DNA from: Asterella californica
Taxonomy: Eukaryota > Streptophyta > Marchantiopsida > Marchantiales > Aytoniaceae
Direction: 5' to 3'
Assembly (NCBI GenBank): GCA_036924285.1
Contig: JAYKYS010000014.1
Location: forward strand, 7,812,001 to 7,876,000
DNA: 64,000 bases
Below the pieces are notes generated by a model. The model was given only the letters and a program-made list of their open reading frames with translations. It made no database searches and was not told the DNA's origin. The position numbers were made by a program, and so were the translations under genes. Positions 47,096 through 59,599 of this stretch are shown here, piece by piece (the stretch's first letter is position 1; the number at the start of each line of letters is the position of its first letter).

Positions 47096-47455
47096 CTAAG
47101 CCAGTGTTGAAGTGCACACGATAGGAAGTGCGGGTAAACGATCTTTCCGTCTCAAAGTATATTCACTGAAGCACCAGAGCAAGATGCTTCCAGTATCATT
47201 TGCGTTCCGGGTAAGCGAGCAGAAAGCACGTACACTAGAACTACACCAAGCAGGATAGACTGGAGAATGAGATCTTAAATTCGGATGATATGTCCATAAG
47301 GTAACCTCGTCTAGCGGTTCCACTGTCGCTCCAGTCCGCTCGCTGGCCGTTTCAAGATCTGTAAAACTTGAATAATCCGCGGATGCTTTAGCCCTCCAGT
47401 AACGGTTCTGCAGTTTTGAACTTTGCAGCCTCGTGTTTGTTAATCCGTTATACAA
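47096..47455 (-). CDS. Conserved 119-codon frame, copy 3
   Basis: Open and the same length as in the other two copies. No recognised domain. Confidence 0.3.
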   Translation of the reverse strand: MYNGLTNTRLQSSKLQNRYWRAKASADYSSFTDLETASERTGATVEPLDEVTLWTYHPNLRSHSPVYPAWCSSSVRAFCSLTRNANDTGSILLWCFSEYTLRRKDRLPALPIVCTSTLA

Positions 47456-47793
47456 GAGTCTGTTAGATCGGAAGGTAGAAAGAACACTACAAATTGCTCT
47501 GTCGATTAGAGAGTTTTACGTTCTTTTGAGCTTTAGTATCTTTAAGGAGAAAGAAGCGTTGATAGCGATTGAGTGAGAGAGTGATGAACATCCAAGTGAA
47601 GTTACTGTATTAGTTCGAGGACTTGACTACCCTGTAACGATTTGTAGACGGTGAACTCAGTATTTAGTTTTAGCGGTGCTGTTTTATGACAGTCTGAGAG
47701 AGTAAGGGAGTTCGAGGTCCGAAGGTCTCGACCAGCGGGGGAAGATTGTGAGCAGCAAATAAGAGAGATCCACGATTTGCAGACGGAGAGAAG

Positions 47794-48504
47794 ATGGCAC
47801 ACATTGACACGGAGAAGCATGTTGCGACTGGAGACAAAGTCGAAGTCGGGAACATCGTGGATGGGATAGTCTTTTGGAGATTAGTTCATTTTTGTGCACT
47901 TTATGAGCATTGCATCGAAGAGGAAGTACAAAGCAAGGTGCAAGTCAAAGGAAAGAAACAAGATTTTAGTCGTAAACAGACTCGCGTGCACGAAACGAAG
48001 GAGAGGAATGAGGATGAAATCCAGAAAGGAGAACTCAGCAAGGATCAGGATATTGAGACAAATCGAGACCAGTGCAAGTTGTTGGCATCAGAAGAGATGA
48101 ATGAAGCGACAGATCGAGGAAAGATGTTTACTGCAGAAAGAGGACAGCAACCAGATAACTGCAACATAGACAAAGTTTTAGTTCAGTGCTACAACATGAT
48201 CCACCAGGTGGAAAAGAAAGAGTTGCTGACAGACGCAGAAGAAATACGGACGCAAAAGAGTAGCAAGTTAGAAAAGAACTTACCGATAAGAGAAAAATCG
48301 CTGAGCACAGATGACAAGAGATGCACACGGAGCACTTGTGACAAGCGTGCAGTTGTTAGTCCCAAGCAGAAACAGCAGATGGTAAACAACCATCGTCCGG
48401 AATGGATGGATAGGATCAGGATTTCTCATAGAGAAGCAAAAATACGAAAAAAATCATCTTTTAAGTTCAACAGATGTTCCACGGAATATCAAACTCTCTC
48501 CTAG
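47794..48504 (+). CDS. Charged hypothetical protein, intact in copy 3
   Basis: A 236-codon frame from ATG, uninterrupted here but broken in copies 1 and 2. After an N-terminal stretch (HVATGDKVEVGNIVDGIVFW, FCALYEHC) the product is very rich in Lys, Glu, Asp, Gln and Arg and probably disordered or helical, with many basic runs that could serve as nuclear signals. No catalytic or binding domain is recognised. It lies 0.5 kb upstream of the RSH1-like exons on the same strand but is not part of any RSH I know. It may be another captured gene piece or an element gene. Confidence 0.4.
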   Translation: MAHIDTEKHVATGDKVEVGNIVDGIVFWRLVHFCALYEHCIEEEVQSKVQVKGKKQDFSRKQTRVHETKERNEDEIQKGELSKDQDIETNRDQCKLLASEEMNEATDRGKMFTAERGQQPDNCNIDKVLVQCYNMIHQVEKKELLTDAEEIRTQKSSKLEKNLPIREKSLSTDDKRCTRSTCDKRAVVSPKQKQQMVNNHRPEWMDRIRISHREAKIRKKSSFKFNRCSTEYQTLS

Positions 48505-48986
48505 AGAAATATCTAAGAGTTTACGGATGGGATGGAGATACTGGAAATAGAAACATTCGTATTGTGGAGGATTGATCCAAACGATTGGGTCATCAAATAT
48601 CTTAGATCAAAAGTGCATGGATGACCTTGAGGCAGATCAAAAGTGGATCGATCAAAAGTGCATGGATGACCTTCAGGCAGTTGAATTCCAAGCAAGATGC
48701 ACAGGTTAGGACAAAGGCAGCCGGGGAGATTTCGGTACATTGCCGACTGCAAAGGCAATATCCGAATGAGCTAGATAAAAGATAAGCTGAAAGTCATTGG
48801 TGCAAGTTTGAAGAGATCATGCATGGATACTTTTAGACCTCCGGTATGTCTAGTGTTCAGTTGTCCAGAGCGTTCGGTTTCGGAGTGACAAGACACAGCA
48901 GTGAGAGCTCACTGCCCCTGAACAATGTAAGGGTGATCGAAATGATCTCCAATTCTCAACGGCTTAGATACTGAGCAATATCTGAG

Positions 48987-49889
48987 TTCGTAAAAGATTA
49001 CATCGCCACGCCCAAGCCAAATGGATATCAAAGTCTACACACGACGGTGATACCATTCGGCTCAAAAACGTACTTTCCTCTTGAGATACAGGTAACTGCA
49101 CGTTCTTGAATAATGATTCTGGTTGTGCTTGTTGTTTGGACGTAGAAGTATGTGAGAAGTTCTGGTCTCTACTGTTTGGATATAGTCACTGAGTCCTTGT
49201 TTTGACCTCTTATTCTCGTTCATTTGAGCATGAAGTATTCGCCGTCACTTATCTTTTGTTTCTTATACTTTTGTAGATAAGAACAGAGGAGATGGATAAG
49301 GTCGCTGACTGGGGGATTGCCGCTCACCTCAGTGGAAAAGGCAACGATAATTGTAACGCAAACTCAAATGGTTCTTATTCTGGAAATGGAGTTCTTGTAA
49401 CGAATGGATCCACTCAACATGGTTGGAATCAGAATCTGAATGATGCAGAAATTGCGCGCAGGGTAAGGGAAGGACGGTTAGGCTGTTGTTCCTCTTTTGT
49501 CTTCTTTGTAAAGCTTGACGAAGTCTGAAACCCGATACATAGGACGATCTCATTGGGCACTATCGTTGTAAATACAAGCGGCTTCTTGTTGCAGGTAAGT
49601 TGATTGAAATTCTATACGTGAATGGCAGGAGGAGTTTATCGGCAACATGACTTCGCGAGAATTTGTCGACACGATCAACCGGGGATCTACTCGGCAGTCG
49701 TGTCTTCGTCTTTACATCGAAAGGAGAGGTGAAGCCATGTTTTACTACCTGTGCTTTATTGTGTGAGGTTAGAGGGTGTACGAGAGTCTTGGCGTCTGAC
49801 TATCCGTTGGAATGTTTTCCAGGTGAGAACCTTCCTAAGGGTGCCACGGTTGTCACACAGATGTCGGGAATAACATGGTAGCTGCGAAG
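48987..49889 (+). pseudogene. RSH1-like (p)ppGpp synthetase fragment, copy 3
   Basis: The blocks are 48987-49091 (NGYQSLHTTV, PLEIQ), 49277-49462 (IRTEEMD, ADWGIAAH), 49617-49728 (REWQEEFIGNM, REFVDTI) and 49823-49889 (NLPKGATVV, then GNNMVAAK in another frame). This copy keeps the 5' splice site GAG|GTGAAG after block 3, lost in copies 1 and 2, and the residues FVDTI that match plant RSH1 where copies 1 and 2 read FLYTI. It has its own lesion, an extra A in the run after FVDTI. The gap after GATVV is shared by all three. Copy 3 is thus closest to the source gene, but still dead. Confidence 0.85.
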
Positions 49890-50953
49890 GTATGCAGTCG
49901 TGCATCTCGCTTTTGGACGGGAGTAATCAGTAGGGCAGTGAGTCAAGTTTTCTTCCCGAACTTGTTCTGTAAGTTGAACCGAAGTGTGCGACGTTTAAGG
50001 GTGTTGCTGTTCTTGTGAGAGATGAAAGTCGTTCTTGTACGGGAGGACGTTGTCCTCAGCTCTTCCAGGTTACCATACTTAAGAATTTACATGGCTTTAG
50101 TCTTAAGATTCAGGAATCTCCTTCTGGAACTTAGAACTCAGAAAGAAACGGACGGCTGATGAGTGGAATGCTCATAGATGTATAGGATAAGAGCATCTCC
50201 ACCCCTATGGCGTTAAAGATAGTTTTACTCTTTATTTGGAGTTAGGGAATAAAGGATCTTTATCTTAAAGATAAATTTGTCACACATATAACTTTTTTAA
50301 TGGATCTTTGATATTAAAAATATATATAAATGAAGTGTTTCATTGCATGACAGATTCATAGGTTATAACAAGGTAATCGGCAAGTCGAATCTATGAAAAG
50401 TGTCATAATGGTCTGATATTGTGCTCACAAATTTTATTGTGATTTTTAAGTTGGAGAATTACGATATTTTTCAAAGAATGTATTAAATTAGAGAGTAGTA
50501 AGAAGATTAACTGTGGGAAGGTTTTCTCTAATTGGTTAGAGGAGCTGCTCCAATGCACTATCAGAAGTGAATTATGCCTTTGGAGGGTGTCCTCGAGGCA
50601 GTAGCAGATTAGAATCTCCTAAAATGTAATGCATTACTTTGGTGTTCACACTCAAATTCATGTTATTTTTATTCAAGTTGATTCAAACTTGGTACTGCTG
50701 ATATCTAATAAGCAGCTCTCCATGCAAGTATTTGCTATGAAATAGTTAGTACATTATGCTTTCTAATTCACTATCTTATCCAATGGCATTCAAATTCAAG
50801 GCAAGCAAGGCCTTACGACCTTTAAAGCCACTTAAATACTCATAGAATGAAAATCTGGAACCTGGATAGTGCTTTAGCATAAATTTCTCAGTATGGAACT
50901 ATTCGAGTGATTAATTTGGACTCGGGAATTATCTCCGAATCGGAGGCTGGATT

Positions 50954-51065
50954 ATTCACCTGGCTCAAGTTAGGGAAGTTAGTTCAAATCTAAATTATAA
51001 ATAATTCTTTAACTTACGTCCATGTGCCGCAGGTTCGAATCTCGTTGCCAAGAGGGCTCAGCCAG
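50954..51065 (+). repeat. tRNA-like (SINE-like) stretch, copy 3
   Basis: A-box-like word at 50961-50974 and GGTTCGAATCT at 51032-51042. A 30-bp GC-rich segment (GCCAGCTTGCGGCTGC...) follows at about 51061 and is absent from the other copies. Confidence 0.3.
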
Positions 51066-51520
51066 CTTGCGGCTGCAAAAGCCCCCGCAACAAAAGAAGC
51101 CTGAACAAAACATTACAGCGGCATAGTTCCGCGCCTCACACATAAAAATTTACATAACAATGAGATTATCCCATGGCACCCAACAAACCAGATCTCAAGA
51201 CCTAAAAAGACGACCTAACTAAATTGTATCCGTTAACGAATTGTTATGTCATTTCGAATAAGTGATTATATAAAGGTAAATAGCGAGTCCTTGTTTGATT
51301 CTTTGATACGATGTTTCTTATTTCTAGTATTATTCAAGCTGATTTTTAATGTTATTTCATAATATTTAGGCCTCTTTCCCAGTGGGCATTGCTGCAGCCG
51401 TCTAGAGTCTAGACATAGCTGATGAACGATGACAACACTGAAGCTCAGCAGCGTGACAGGCTCGGAGATCTTGTTTGCTTCGGCTGACGACCCAAGTTTT
51501 GAAGGTCTAGAACTAGTAGA

Positions 51521-53755
51521 GATATTCTTCTCTCTCTCTTTTGGCGTGATGAAACGGGAGGCTTCGAGATCTTTACTAGTGGGGATCTTTTCTACTAACA
51601 CGTCAACTCTCTTTAGAGATAATCCTTGCTCATCAGAAATCCAGGGTTGCGGTAGATCATCATCCCATCTTCTGGCTTGATGTTACGGGAATGCATTAAA
51701 CTAAGTCTTTTTACTATTAGAGGTGTCCAAGTGAAGAGAGAAGATTTCCGAATGTCTGAAAGGATATAAGATAGTAACGCAGTCACGTCTAGCCGAGTAC
51801 AGTCGAACTTTGTAATATTACCATAGTTTCGTCCATGGCTTCCCTATAACCTCTGAAAAGAAAAGGGAACACCTGTGCCACGCGGATACACGTGTGGAAA
51901 AGTTTACAGGGCGACCCTTAACGCAAAGAAAAAAGAAAAGTCGATGTAGATATCTGTCGAAGGAAAAATGAAAGGGTAATCCTACCGTCATCTTTTGAGA
52001 TGATCGCAAAGATTTAGGCTGTATCTGTATCCGAAGCTTAACCTTCGCTTGACCTTAAGCTTCTTCGATCAGTAAATATAAGAAGCTGTAGCTCGGACGA
52101 CTATCTAAACTTCTGCACCATCGGCTGAATATACAGGACTTATCTGCGATGGCATCCGCAACCGAGAATCATAAAACTTACCGTTGTCGTGTTTCTGCAC
52201 TTTACTGTTATACCAGTTGGTACTGATGAGGCATGCGAGTCAAAACAGTTACGAACATGTGAACGGGAAAACAACGGACTAATGTATAATTATGATACAT
52301 GCGGCTTCCATACACATACATCTTCTCATACAAACAGGACAGAGAGACAACTCGAACAGGATAATTACTAACATGTAATTACATTTTCTTTTTTATTATT
52401 CAATCTATTAACATCTATTAATTAATTTATCTTGTCACCCAACTGTAGATTCAGAAGACGTAGTGTATAATTACGTTCTTTACGTAAAGTGAACACTCGA
52501 TAGTCTGATAATCGAGCAGTGTCGATATAGATGAACGGTAATTTTGTTCGCTACCCTCGTAATTCAAGTAGACTTTCGCTTCTACGAATATCTGAGACTG
52601 AATCCTCACAAAACGAGACGTCTCTGTGGTCACTTGCCTTGCGCCTTTGGAAGGAATGATTTCTTGACAGTGGAAGTAGCCGCAAAAGAATCTAAGCTTA
52701 AGGAGCGACTGGTTACTGTATTCTGCTTAGTGAGGTCAGCTTGAAAGCATGAGCAGCGGCTGAAGCTAGCTGTTGTGGACTGCTGAACTCTACTGCGAAC
52801 GGTGGAGTTTTAAAACTACAGCTCAGGTTTAACTTGACGTTGCTATCTAGACGGTATGTAATCAGCAAGAGCTGCTTAATACCCTGTGACTGTTCAAGCT
52901 TTTCCATCTCGAATCATCTCAGCCTTACAGATATCAGACTTGATCATTATGTATAGCATATTAGCTTGAGATAATACATTACATGCAGTGGCTGCCTGCG
53001 AGAACGTAACACCTTAACAATTATATACGACCATCATGACAATGTTATACTACTAAGATCAAATCAGTTTTCCTCGGTATTTGGTCGTGGTGAATTTGCT
53101 GACAGCCACAGATCTGTCAGTGAGTATATACTTATTAGTTATGCCTAGATAGCTTGCAGTTTGAGGTTTGCTTTTCTGACTCACTTGGTAGTTACCTCAA
53201 GCTCCATATTGTTCAACCCGCTTCCATCTCGTGCGAGGAGCCAGCAGTCATGATCGATCAGACTCAGATCAGTGGTGAAGTGGATCTTCTGAGTTCAAAT
53301 GATTACTGGTCTTTAGTGATGTGCCGTAGCCAACACACATGTACATCGATCCGACAACATTCAATCTGACGGTGACACATGCACGAGCCGGATGCAACGA
53401 AACATGATACGAGTGGTGACCTCGCACCTGTCAAGCTCTTGCACAGCGAACAAGTCAACTTCGAATTCCCACTACCATTTGTTCAGACAAACTGAAACAC
53501 AAGCCGAGGTTCCACTGATTGAGAGTATAGCTTAAAACCTCCGTAAATCTGAAACAACCTCACAAAAACTGCAAACTATCAAACGTCCTTCTTTACAGAT
53601 GTCTGTGGAAAAAGAAAAACATAGAATTCATATATATATATACTTAAAAACTTGACAATGCATATGGAACGATAGAAAGTAGCTCCATGTTTCTGAAAGT
53701 TCTAAACTACGTACCTAGCAAAATATATAGTCTATAAACTCTTATATCTGTGACA
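51521..53755. other. Interior of copy 3, no recognised gene
   Basis: Counterpart of 5166-7400. Short frames only, several kept open between the two copies, none with a known domain. Confidence 0.4.
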
Positions 53756-53759
53756 TGAT

Positions 53760-55102
53760 TCAAAAGTAAAAGTACAAGAATGTAATCACTGTATCCACTG
53801 GATCAATATCTGAGTCTAAGTATGGTTCATCATCGGACTCAGGAACGCTCCAGGACCATCGCGAACTCCACCAAGACTTCAGTCTACTGTAAATCGTAAA
53901 CTTCATCAGTTCAGTTTCAAAGTCTGAAGACTGTTCACCATCAGACTGAGGATCACTCCTGGACCAACGCGAACTCCATCGGTACCAAGACTTCACTGTA
54001 CTGTAAATAGTAAACTTTTCTTCTTCATCGCACTTCTCCTTCTGGAACTTCTCTTTGTCCCAATTCCAATTGCAATTTCCCACTGCCAGCTGTTCCTTCA
54101 GTGAAGTGTATTTTGTTGCTGACGGTAAATTTGGCTGCAAGATCTTTGCAGATGCTTCTGATGAACCCCAGGAAAAATATTTCCTTAGCTGATATTCATG
54201 TCAAATCTTCTCTCTGTATCTATTACTGGATTCTTCCTTGGTTCGGGCAGAGACTAGAACGTCGACATAATTGTTTGCCTCATCACTTCCCAACATAGAA
54301 AGCGGATTTACTGCCGAACTTGTAGATCCTATCGGGATCGATATCCCCTCTTCCACTCCATACCATTTCGCATCATAGAGGGAAATTAAATACTCCATGT
54401 CTGTTTTCGACTGAGTTTCTCGTTCGTGAGCCGATTCGCCTGATTTGGACTGCGAAAGCTGAGTAACTATCTCCATCTCGCACTTCTCCTTCTGGAACTT
54501 CTCTTCGTCCCAATTCCAATTGCAACTTCCCACGGCCAGTTCTCCCTTCTCTGAAATCATCAGTGAAGTGTAATTTGTTCCTGATGGTAACTTTCGCTGC
54601 AAGATCTTTGCAGATGCTTCTGATGAACCCCAAGAAAAATATTTCCTTAGCGGATATTCATGTGAAATCTTCTCTCTGTATCTATTACTGGATTTTTCCT
54701 TGGTTTCGGTAGAGACTAGAACGTCGACATAATTGTTTGCCTCATCACTTTCCAACGTAGAAAGCGGATTTACTGCCGAACTTGTAGATCCTATCGGATC
54801 GACATCCCCTCTTCCACTCCATACCATTTCGCATCATAGGGGGAAATTAAATACTCCACGTCTGTTTTCGACTGAGTTTCTCGTTCTTGAGCCGATTCGT
54901 CTGATTTGGACTGCGAAAGCTGAGTCGACTCTTTCCAGTCGCGAGGGACAGGAGCTGATTTCTCATCAATGATGAATGTGTTTTCCAAAGGACACATATT
55001 AACACTCACGAACTCAGCAATGCTGAGTACTGTAGACCACGCTTTTGCTGCACATGCAGCCATGCCAATTCCCTGTTCTCCTGTAATCTCCTTAATGCAC
55101 AT
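53760..55102 (-). pseudogene. Modular Trp-rich ORF, right-terminal two-module version
   Basis: Reading leftwards: 55102-54791 (ACAAKAWSTVLSIAEFVS, CPLENTFIIDEKSAPVPRDW, first ERETQSKTD), 54827-54201 (208 codons, SDEANNYVDVLVS, KYFSWGSSEASAKIL, CNWNWDEEKFQKEKC, second ISLYDAKWYGVEEG) and 54140-53760 (second NCNWNWDKEKFQ, KSWYRWSSRWS, LKSWWSSRWSWS, acidic tail). Only one or two frameshifts interrupt about 430 codons: one base is missing near 54800 (ATCGGATCG against ATCGGGATCG) and a second break lies near 54195. This is the best-preserved full copy of the gene. No known family; the repeated Trp-Arg-Ser motifs are unusual. Confidence 0.55.
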
Positions 55103-55451
55103 GTTATTACCCGCTTTCCGATATCTTCTTAACGATGCTAGTTATCCCGATCGATTAAGAATGCTAGTTATCCTGACCGAGACAATCTGTACTTCGCGAC
55201 AAGTAGAGATTATGGAATGCTAACCCCGCAATGTGTTTCCTGAACCGTAGCACTGAATGCACTCTTTCTTTCTTACTCCACTGTACTCCCTCCACCAAAA
55301 CGCTTATCACTCGTTCTCCAGATCTCGAACTATATAATGCTGGCTAAATGCGAAAACCTTCCAAAGTAGAAGAACCTTCGCTATCGACAGCAGACCAAAT
55401 ACTCAAGTGAGCTGAATTGCTCAGTGATACGAGTGAGTAGACAATACGCAA

Positions 55452-55503
55452 CTTCTATGTGTACCGTCCATATAACTTGAAAAGCAAACGGTACACATAG
55501 AAG
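55452..55503. repeat. Subterminal 16-bp hairpin, copy 3 right
   Basis: Arms at 55452-55467 and 55488-55503, identical to those at the left terminus, placing the structure symmetrically about 0.5 kb from each end of the unit. Confidence 0.8.
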
Positions 55504-56042
55504 CTGCCGCAGCTGATTCCCGTTGAATTAGCGCCTAGGTGCCAAAGCCCGGGGGACCGTTGAATTCGATTTTCCAGATAAATTCATCCAATCAACGAGT
55601 ATCAGCTGAGACGTTAATTTTGAAATCATCGACACGCTTCCTGTAAGACTGCGACCATAATTTACAAAACGTTAGTACCATCTTTGCACTGAAGCTGGTG
55701 AACTGATGTTACTAAAGCAGTTTATGCAGTTAAACTATGATTTGCTTGACTACTTAACTTTCAACGTGAAAATCCATGCCACCTCGTTCGAATTCAGATG
55801 ACACAAGTTAAAGCACGATTAACAGTGCAGAACGTCTGAGAAATCTCAAATGGTAGAAAGCACCGCTTAGAGGGCTTTACCATAGTATACTTTCAGCATA
55901 ATTAGCTGTGATTTTCTGACCATTTAGTGTTAAGACTCTCAACATGATTACAAACATTTCTGACAAGTCTAGAATAATCTGCCCTTCTTAGCTTGAATAT
56001 TTCCCAATCTCAGATTTTTATTTCATTATAATAACACCGAAT

Positions 56043-59000
56043 ATTTCTCCGCAAATAATAGTGACAGTTTTCTTTTATCCACAACCTTTTATATCAATGA
56101 GTCGATATTTTGAATCTCATCACTATACAAAGATGTTATTACTCTTATAGTTTATATGTTCATCCTTCTTGGACACTAATTATAAGAAAAAAAAATTTAG
56201 AGGTTTTCAATTACTATATTATTTTCACTTTTCAGGTTCAACCATCACTGTTCATAGATCTTAAATATTAAAATTGCATCACTTCGCATTCTATCGCAAA
56301 ATATTAATAGACAGAACGTTCAACTATATCTCCTTCGTCAAAAAGTTCGTTTCTAGAAAACTTTTATATTTAAATAGTCAAAATATCATCATATAGTCGT
56401 CATATAATCAATGCAATGCTTGAATAGTGTATGATCTATGAGACTATATAACAGTTTACTTACCTACTGATGCATTATTAATACAAACTCGCTTTCGGTA
56501 TCATGAGATATCAAAAATAAGTATGATTCTGATGATAATTTGATGCTTCATAGTAATTCTTTTTAGTTTTAGTTATATTTGAAAAAAACGTTATTAGTAT
56601 TCCAAAACTATTTTATTATAATTTAGAAAAGATTAATATTATAAATATGCTCGAAGGAAACTCGGTGTACTTTGCTGATGACACGTGCAAGTCAAAATGT
56701 ATTTTAGTATCGCTACTTTTTTCTAACGAATAATTTTAAAATATTATGTTCTGAAATAAAATGAATATTTGCAAAATAATATTATTTAAAATTAGTTTTT
56801 ACTTAAAACTCAATTAAATTTTTATAAATTTTTATTTTATTTATTTTTGTTGATATTAAAAGTTTCAATTAATTAGTTACTAATACTTTATTTTACTCAC
56901 AAGTGTTTATAACAAAAATCGTTAGTAACCTTAGAAATATTCATTATACTTGTTGATTGTTTTACAAAATATAAAAGTACTTAGTTGGTTATTTTTGTAC
57001 TGTTCTTATCACTATTTTTATTTATTATATATCTATACTATTTACAACCAAATAATAATCAAAGGTGAACAGTGCATCATATATCAGAATAATACTCACA
57101 ATTTCCATTTTTATTTTTCAATCTCTTCAAACATATTAGAAACGTCATCTGTTTCTTCTTTATAACATGAGAAATTTATTGAGATTAATATTCTCTTCCC
57201 GTTTACAAATATTTTCTCATACTCCTTTTCATTTTAATATCTTTTACTGTATAACCTCTTGGGGGTCATTTGATGTATCTATATAATTACCAAAGCATGT
57301 GCAATTTAATGAAGGTATTCAAAAAAGTATTTTAAAAAAGTATCTTCCAGCAATGGAAGAATATGTCTAATTTAATTATATCTATAATATACTTAAGAGG
57401 TTTCTACAATTATAACAAAGGAAAAAATATAATAATCTAACATTTATTTGTATACATATATATCATTCAGAATAACTTTTTATGAGAATTATTTTATTTC
57501 AGTTTAATAGAAAATAAATATAATGAATTAACTCAAACTACTTATTAGTTCCTTATTTCTATCTCTAATTTGACAGGACATCTCTTGGTGGATCCTGAAT
57601 GCTCCAGATTGTTCAGCACATCCTGTTTTGCAAAAGCAGCTGCCTTTGTGCTACCGTTGACTACTGTTCATAAAAACCTGATTGATGTTTAGCCCATAAC
57701 AGCGCGAATCTTGTTGAGTTTTGCTTTTCCGGATTTTTCTTTAAAAACTAGTGCTCCCCAAGCTATTTCTCACGTGTAGTTGTCTCTTGTTTTCTGGAGA
57801 TAGTAAACTAATCGCATAGCAACTACTTGAATTTTTGGGTCCTAGAGCTCCTCTCCTCCGAAAACCCATTATTATTATCAAGTCCAGAGACATGCAAGTC
57901 CAAAAAACTGCTAAGCAAAATATAACAGAAGGGTTCAAACAGATTTTTCCTTCAACCATGGAGAAGGTCCAGAAAAACCTGAACACAGTGCAGTGACTCT
58001 CTTATTACGGATCCTCAAGTCTAAACATGCGGGAACCAAGACTAGTCCTCTAAAAGCATGGTGCGGTTACACCCTTAGTGATACTAGAATCAGAACCAAG
58101 ATCTTTATACATGAGCGTATAATGTTTGTTATAGTTGGATAATATAATTTGATAATTTTATTTTGAAAAAGAAACTAAAGACAGTATTAAAAGAAATATC
58201 TAATTTTGTATTAGTTCTTCAAAGTCTTTAGAATGTGAAGAACTATAATGTCATTACATTGAAAGGGTACAATAACTAGAGAATATACTTAATAAATAAT
58301 TAAACAATAATACAGTAAAAATAAAATATTCAGAATCGATAGTGACCTTCTGAGACTGACCCTGTCTTCCTTACCAAATGTGTAGCCACGCAATTTCATG
58401 CAGAGCTCTAAAAGGAAACAAAACTAATGATACCAAAACAAACAAAAAAGACGTTCTTCTGGAAGAAACATTCAGAATCAGAAAGTAAATACTGTTCCAT
58501 CGAGGGGCGCTTTCCTTATACAAGATTCAAAAGAGAACAAAATCCAGAAAACAAAGGATTTCACTTGTAACGTACGCTGTTTTTGGTGCAGCATGGTCTA
58601 TCGCAAGGGTAAAACGGAGTTACCGTAAGGACGAACGCACGTACCAAAGATATCGCTCACAATCGCCAATACATGCTCTGTGGCGCTCGGGCACCATAAC
58701 AAGTTTTACGAGTTTGAAAGTAACATCTAAATGCGCCTCCAAATGAGGAGGATTTCTCGTATCGCGCGAGCTATTTGTCCAGTAGGTTGGTTGGACGATT
58801 TTTCATTCGGTGCTACAATAACACTTTGCTGACACACATGGACGAGTGGTTGGACTATGGGTTCTAGCATCTATATATTCTCGTCTTCATGCATATTTTA
58901 CGTCGGAAGGGTTACGTGATGGGATACTTTATACATAGTTGACACCCGACCGCAGTTATAACACGAGGAAACAGAAAACGCGAGTGGTGGTCGTAGTAAC

Positions 59001-59575
59001 ACCTTCCACAAGAAAAAAAAGAAGATAACATATATGAAATTCTTAAATACTGATTCGATTAGCGCGAAACTCTTTAGAGTTTAATTAGAGTTTAATATAC
59101 AATACCCACGGAAAGAAAGATATTTTAAAATAATGAACTAAAGAATAATGAACTATATTTCAGTTGAGAATACTAAACTTACAATTTTACCGCTAAAGAT
59201 AACTCTCTCTAATAACTAACGCAAAATAGTCTACACAGCGAGTATCACTAGACGGAAACTAAAACACTTTACTGGAAACTAAAACTGCAAAAGGACAATG
59301 AGACATTATATGGAGTATGCCGCTAAAGATGCTCTAAGTGATGAAGGTGTGAAATTGCGGGTAGAGACTCGTAGTATGATCTTGCCCATGGGAATCCCGT
59401 TGGAAGCTCCGAGTTATGTCCTTAGACCTTTTCAACGCTGTGCAGATATCACTTATACTAGCCAGAGAGATTGAGTATGACACATCGGAAGGAAAGATTG
59501 TTAAATTCAGTGTGACACGTCAACTACAACTAGCACTTTGACTTTCTAGATAATGATCTCGCACTAAGATGGGGA
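56043..59575. other. AT-rich region without recognised genes
   Basis: 56.05-57.55 kb and 58.1-58.4 kb are strongly AT-rich with no coding signal. The more balanced stretch 57.55-58.05 kb has an 81-codon minus frame of no known family. 58.4-59.5 kb is presumably the 3' part or flank of the MULE to the right, but no inverted copy of the 62.4-62.76 kb terminal repeat was found in it. Confidence 0.45.
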
Positions 59576-59599
59576 TCGTCCTGTTGTCGAAGCCCTTAC

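Larger units (their letters stand above)
45260..56042 (+). mobile_element. Long-TIR unit, copy 3 (most complete)
   Basis: The left end 45260-46720 and right end about 53900-56011 are inverted repeats of each other, starting with GAGAT-TGG-AAATATTCAAGC at the outer edges. Each carries the hairpin and a modular ORF reading inward. The left repeat lacks about 190 bp after the hairpin and one ORF module; the right has two modules. The interior holds a 35-bp palindrome, ORF119, the charged frame, RSH1-like exons and the tRNA-like stretch. The outer GAGAT recalls Mutator-like termini, and capture of gene fragments is a habit of Pack-MULEs. However, no transposase and no 9-bp target duplication are seen (GCGTCTCAC left, AGATTTTTA right), so superfamily assignment is open. 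Confidence 0.65.
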
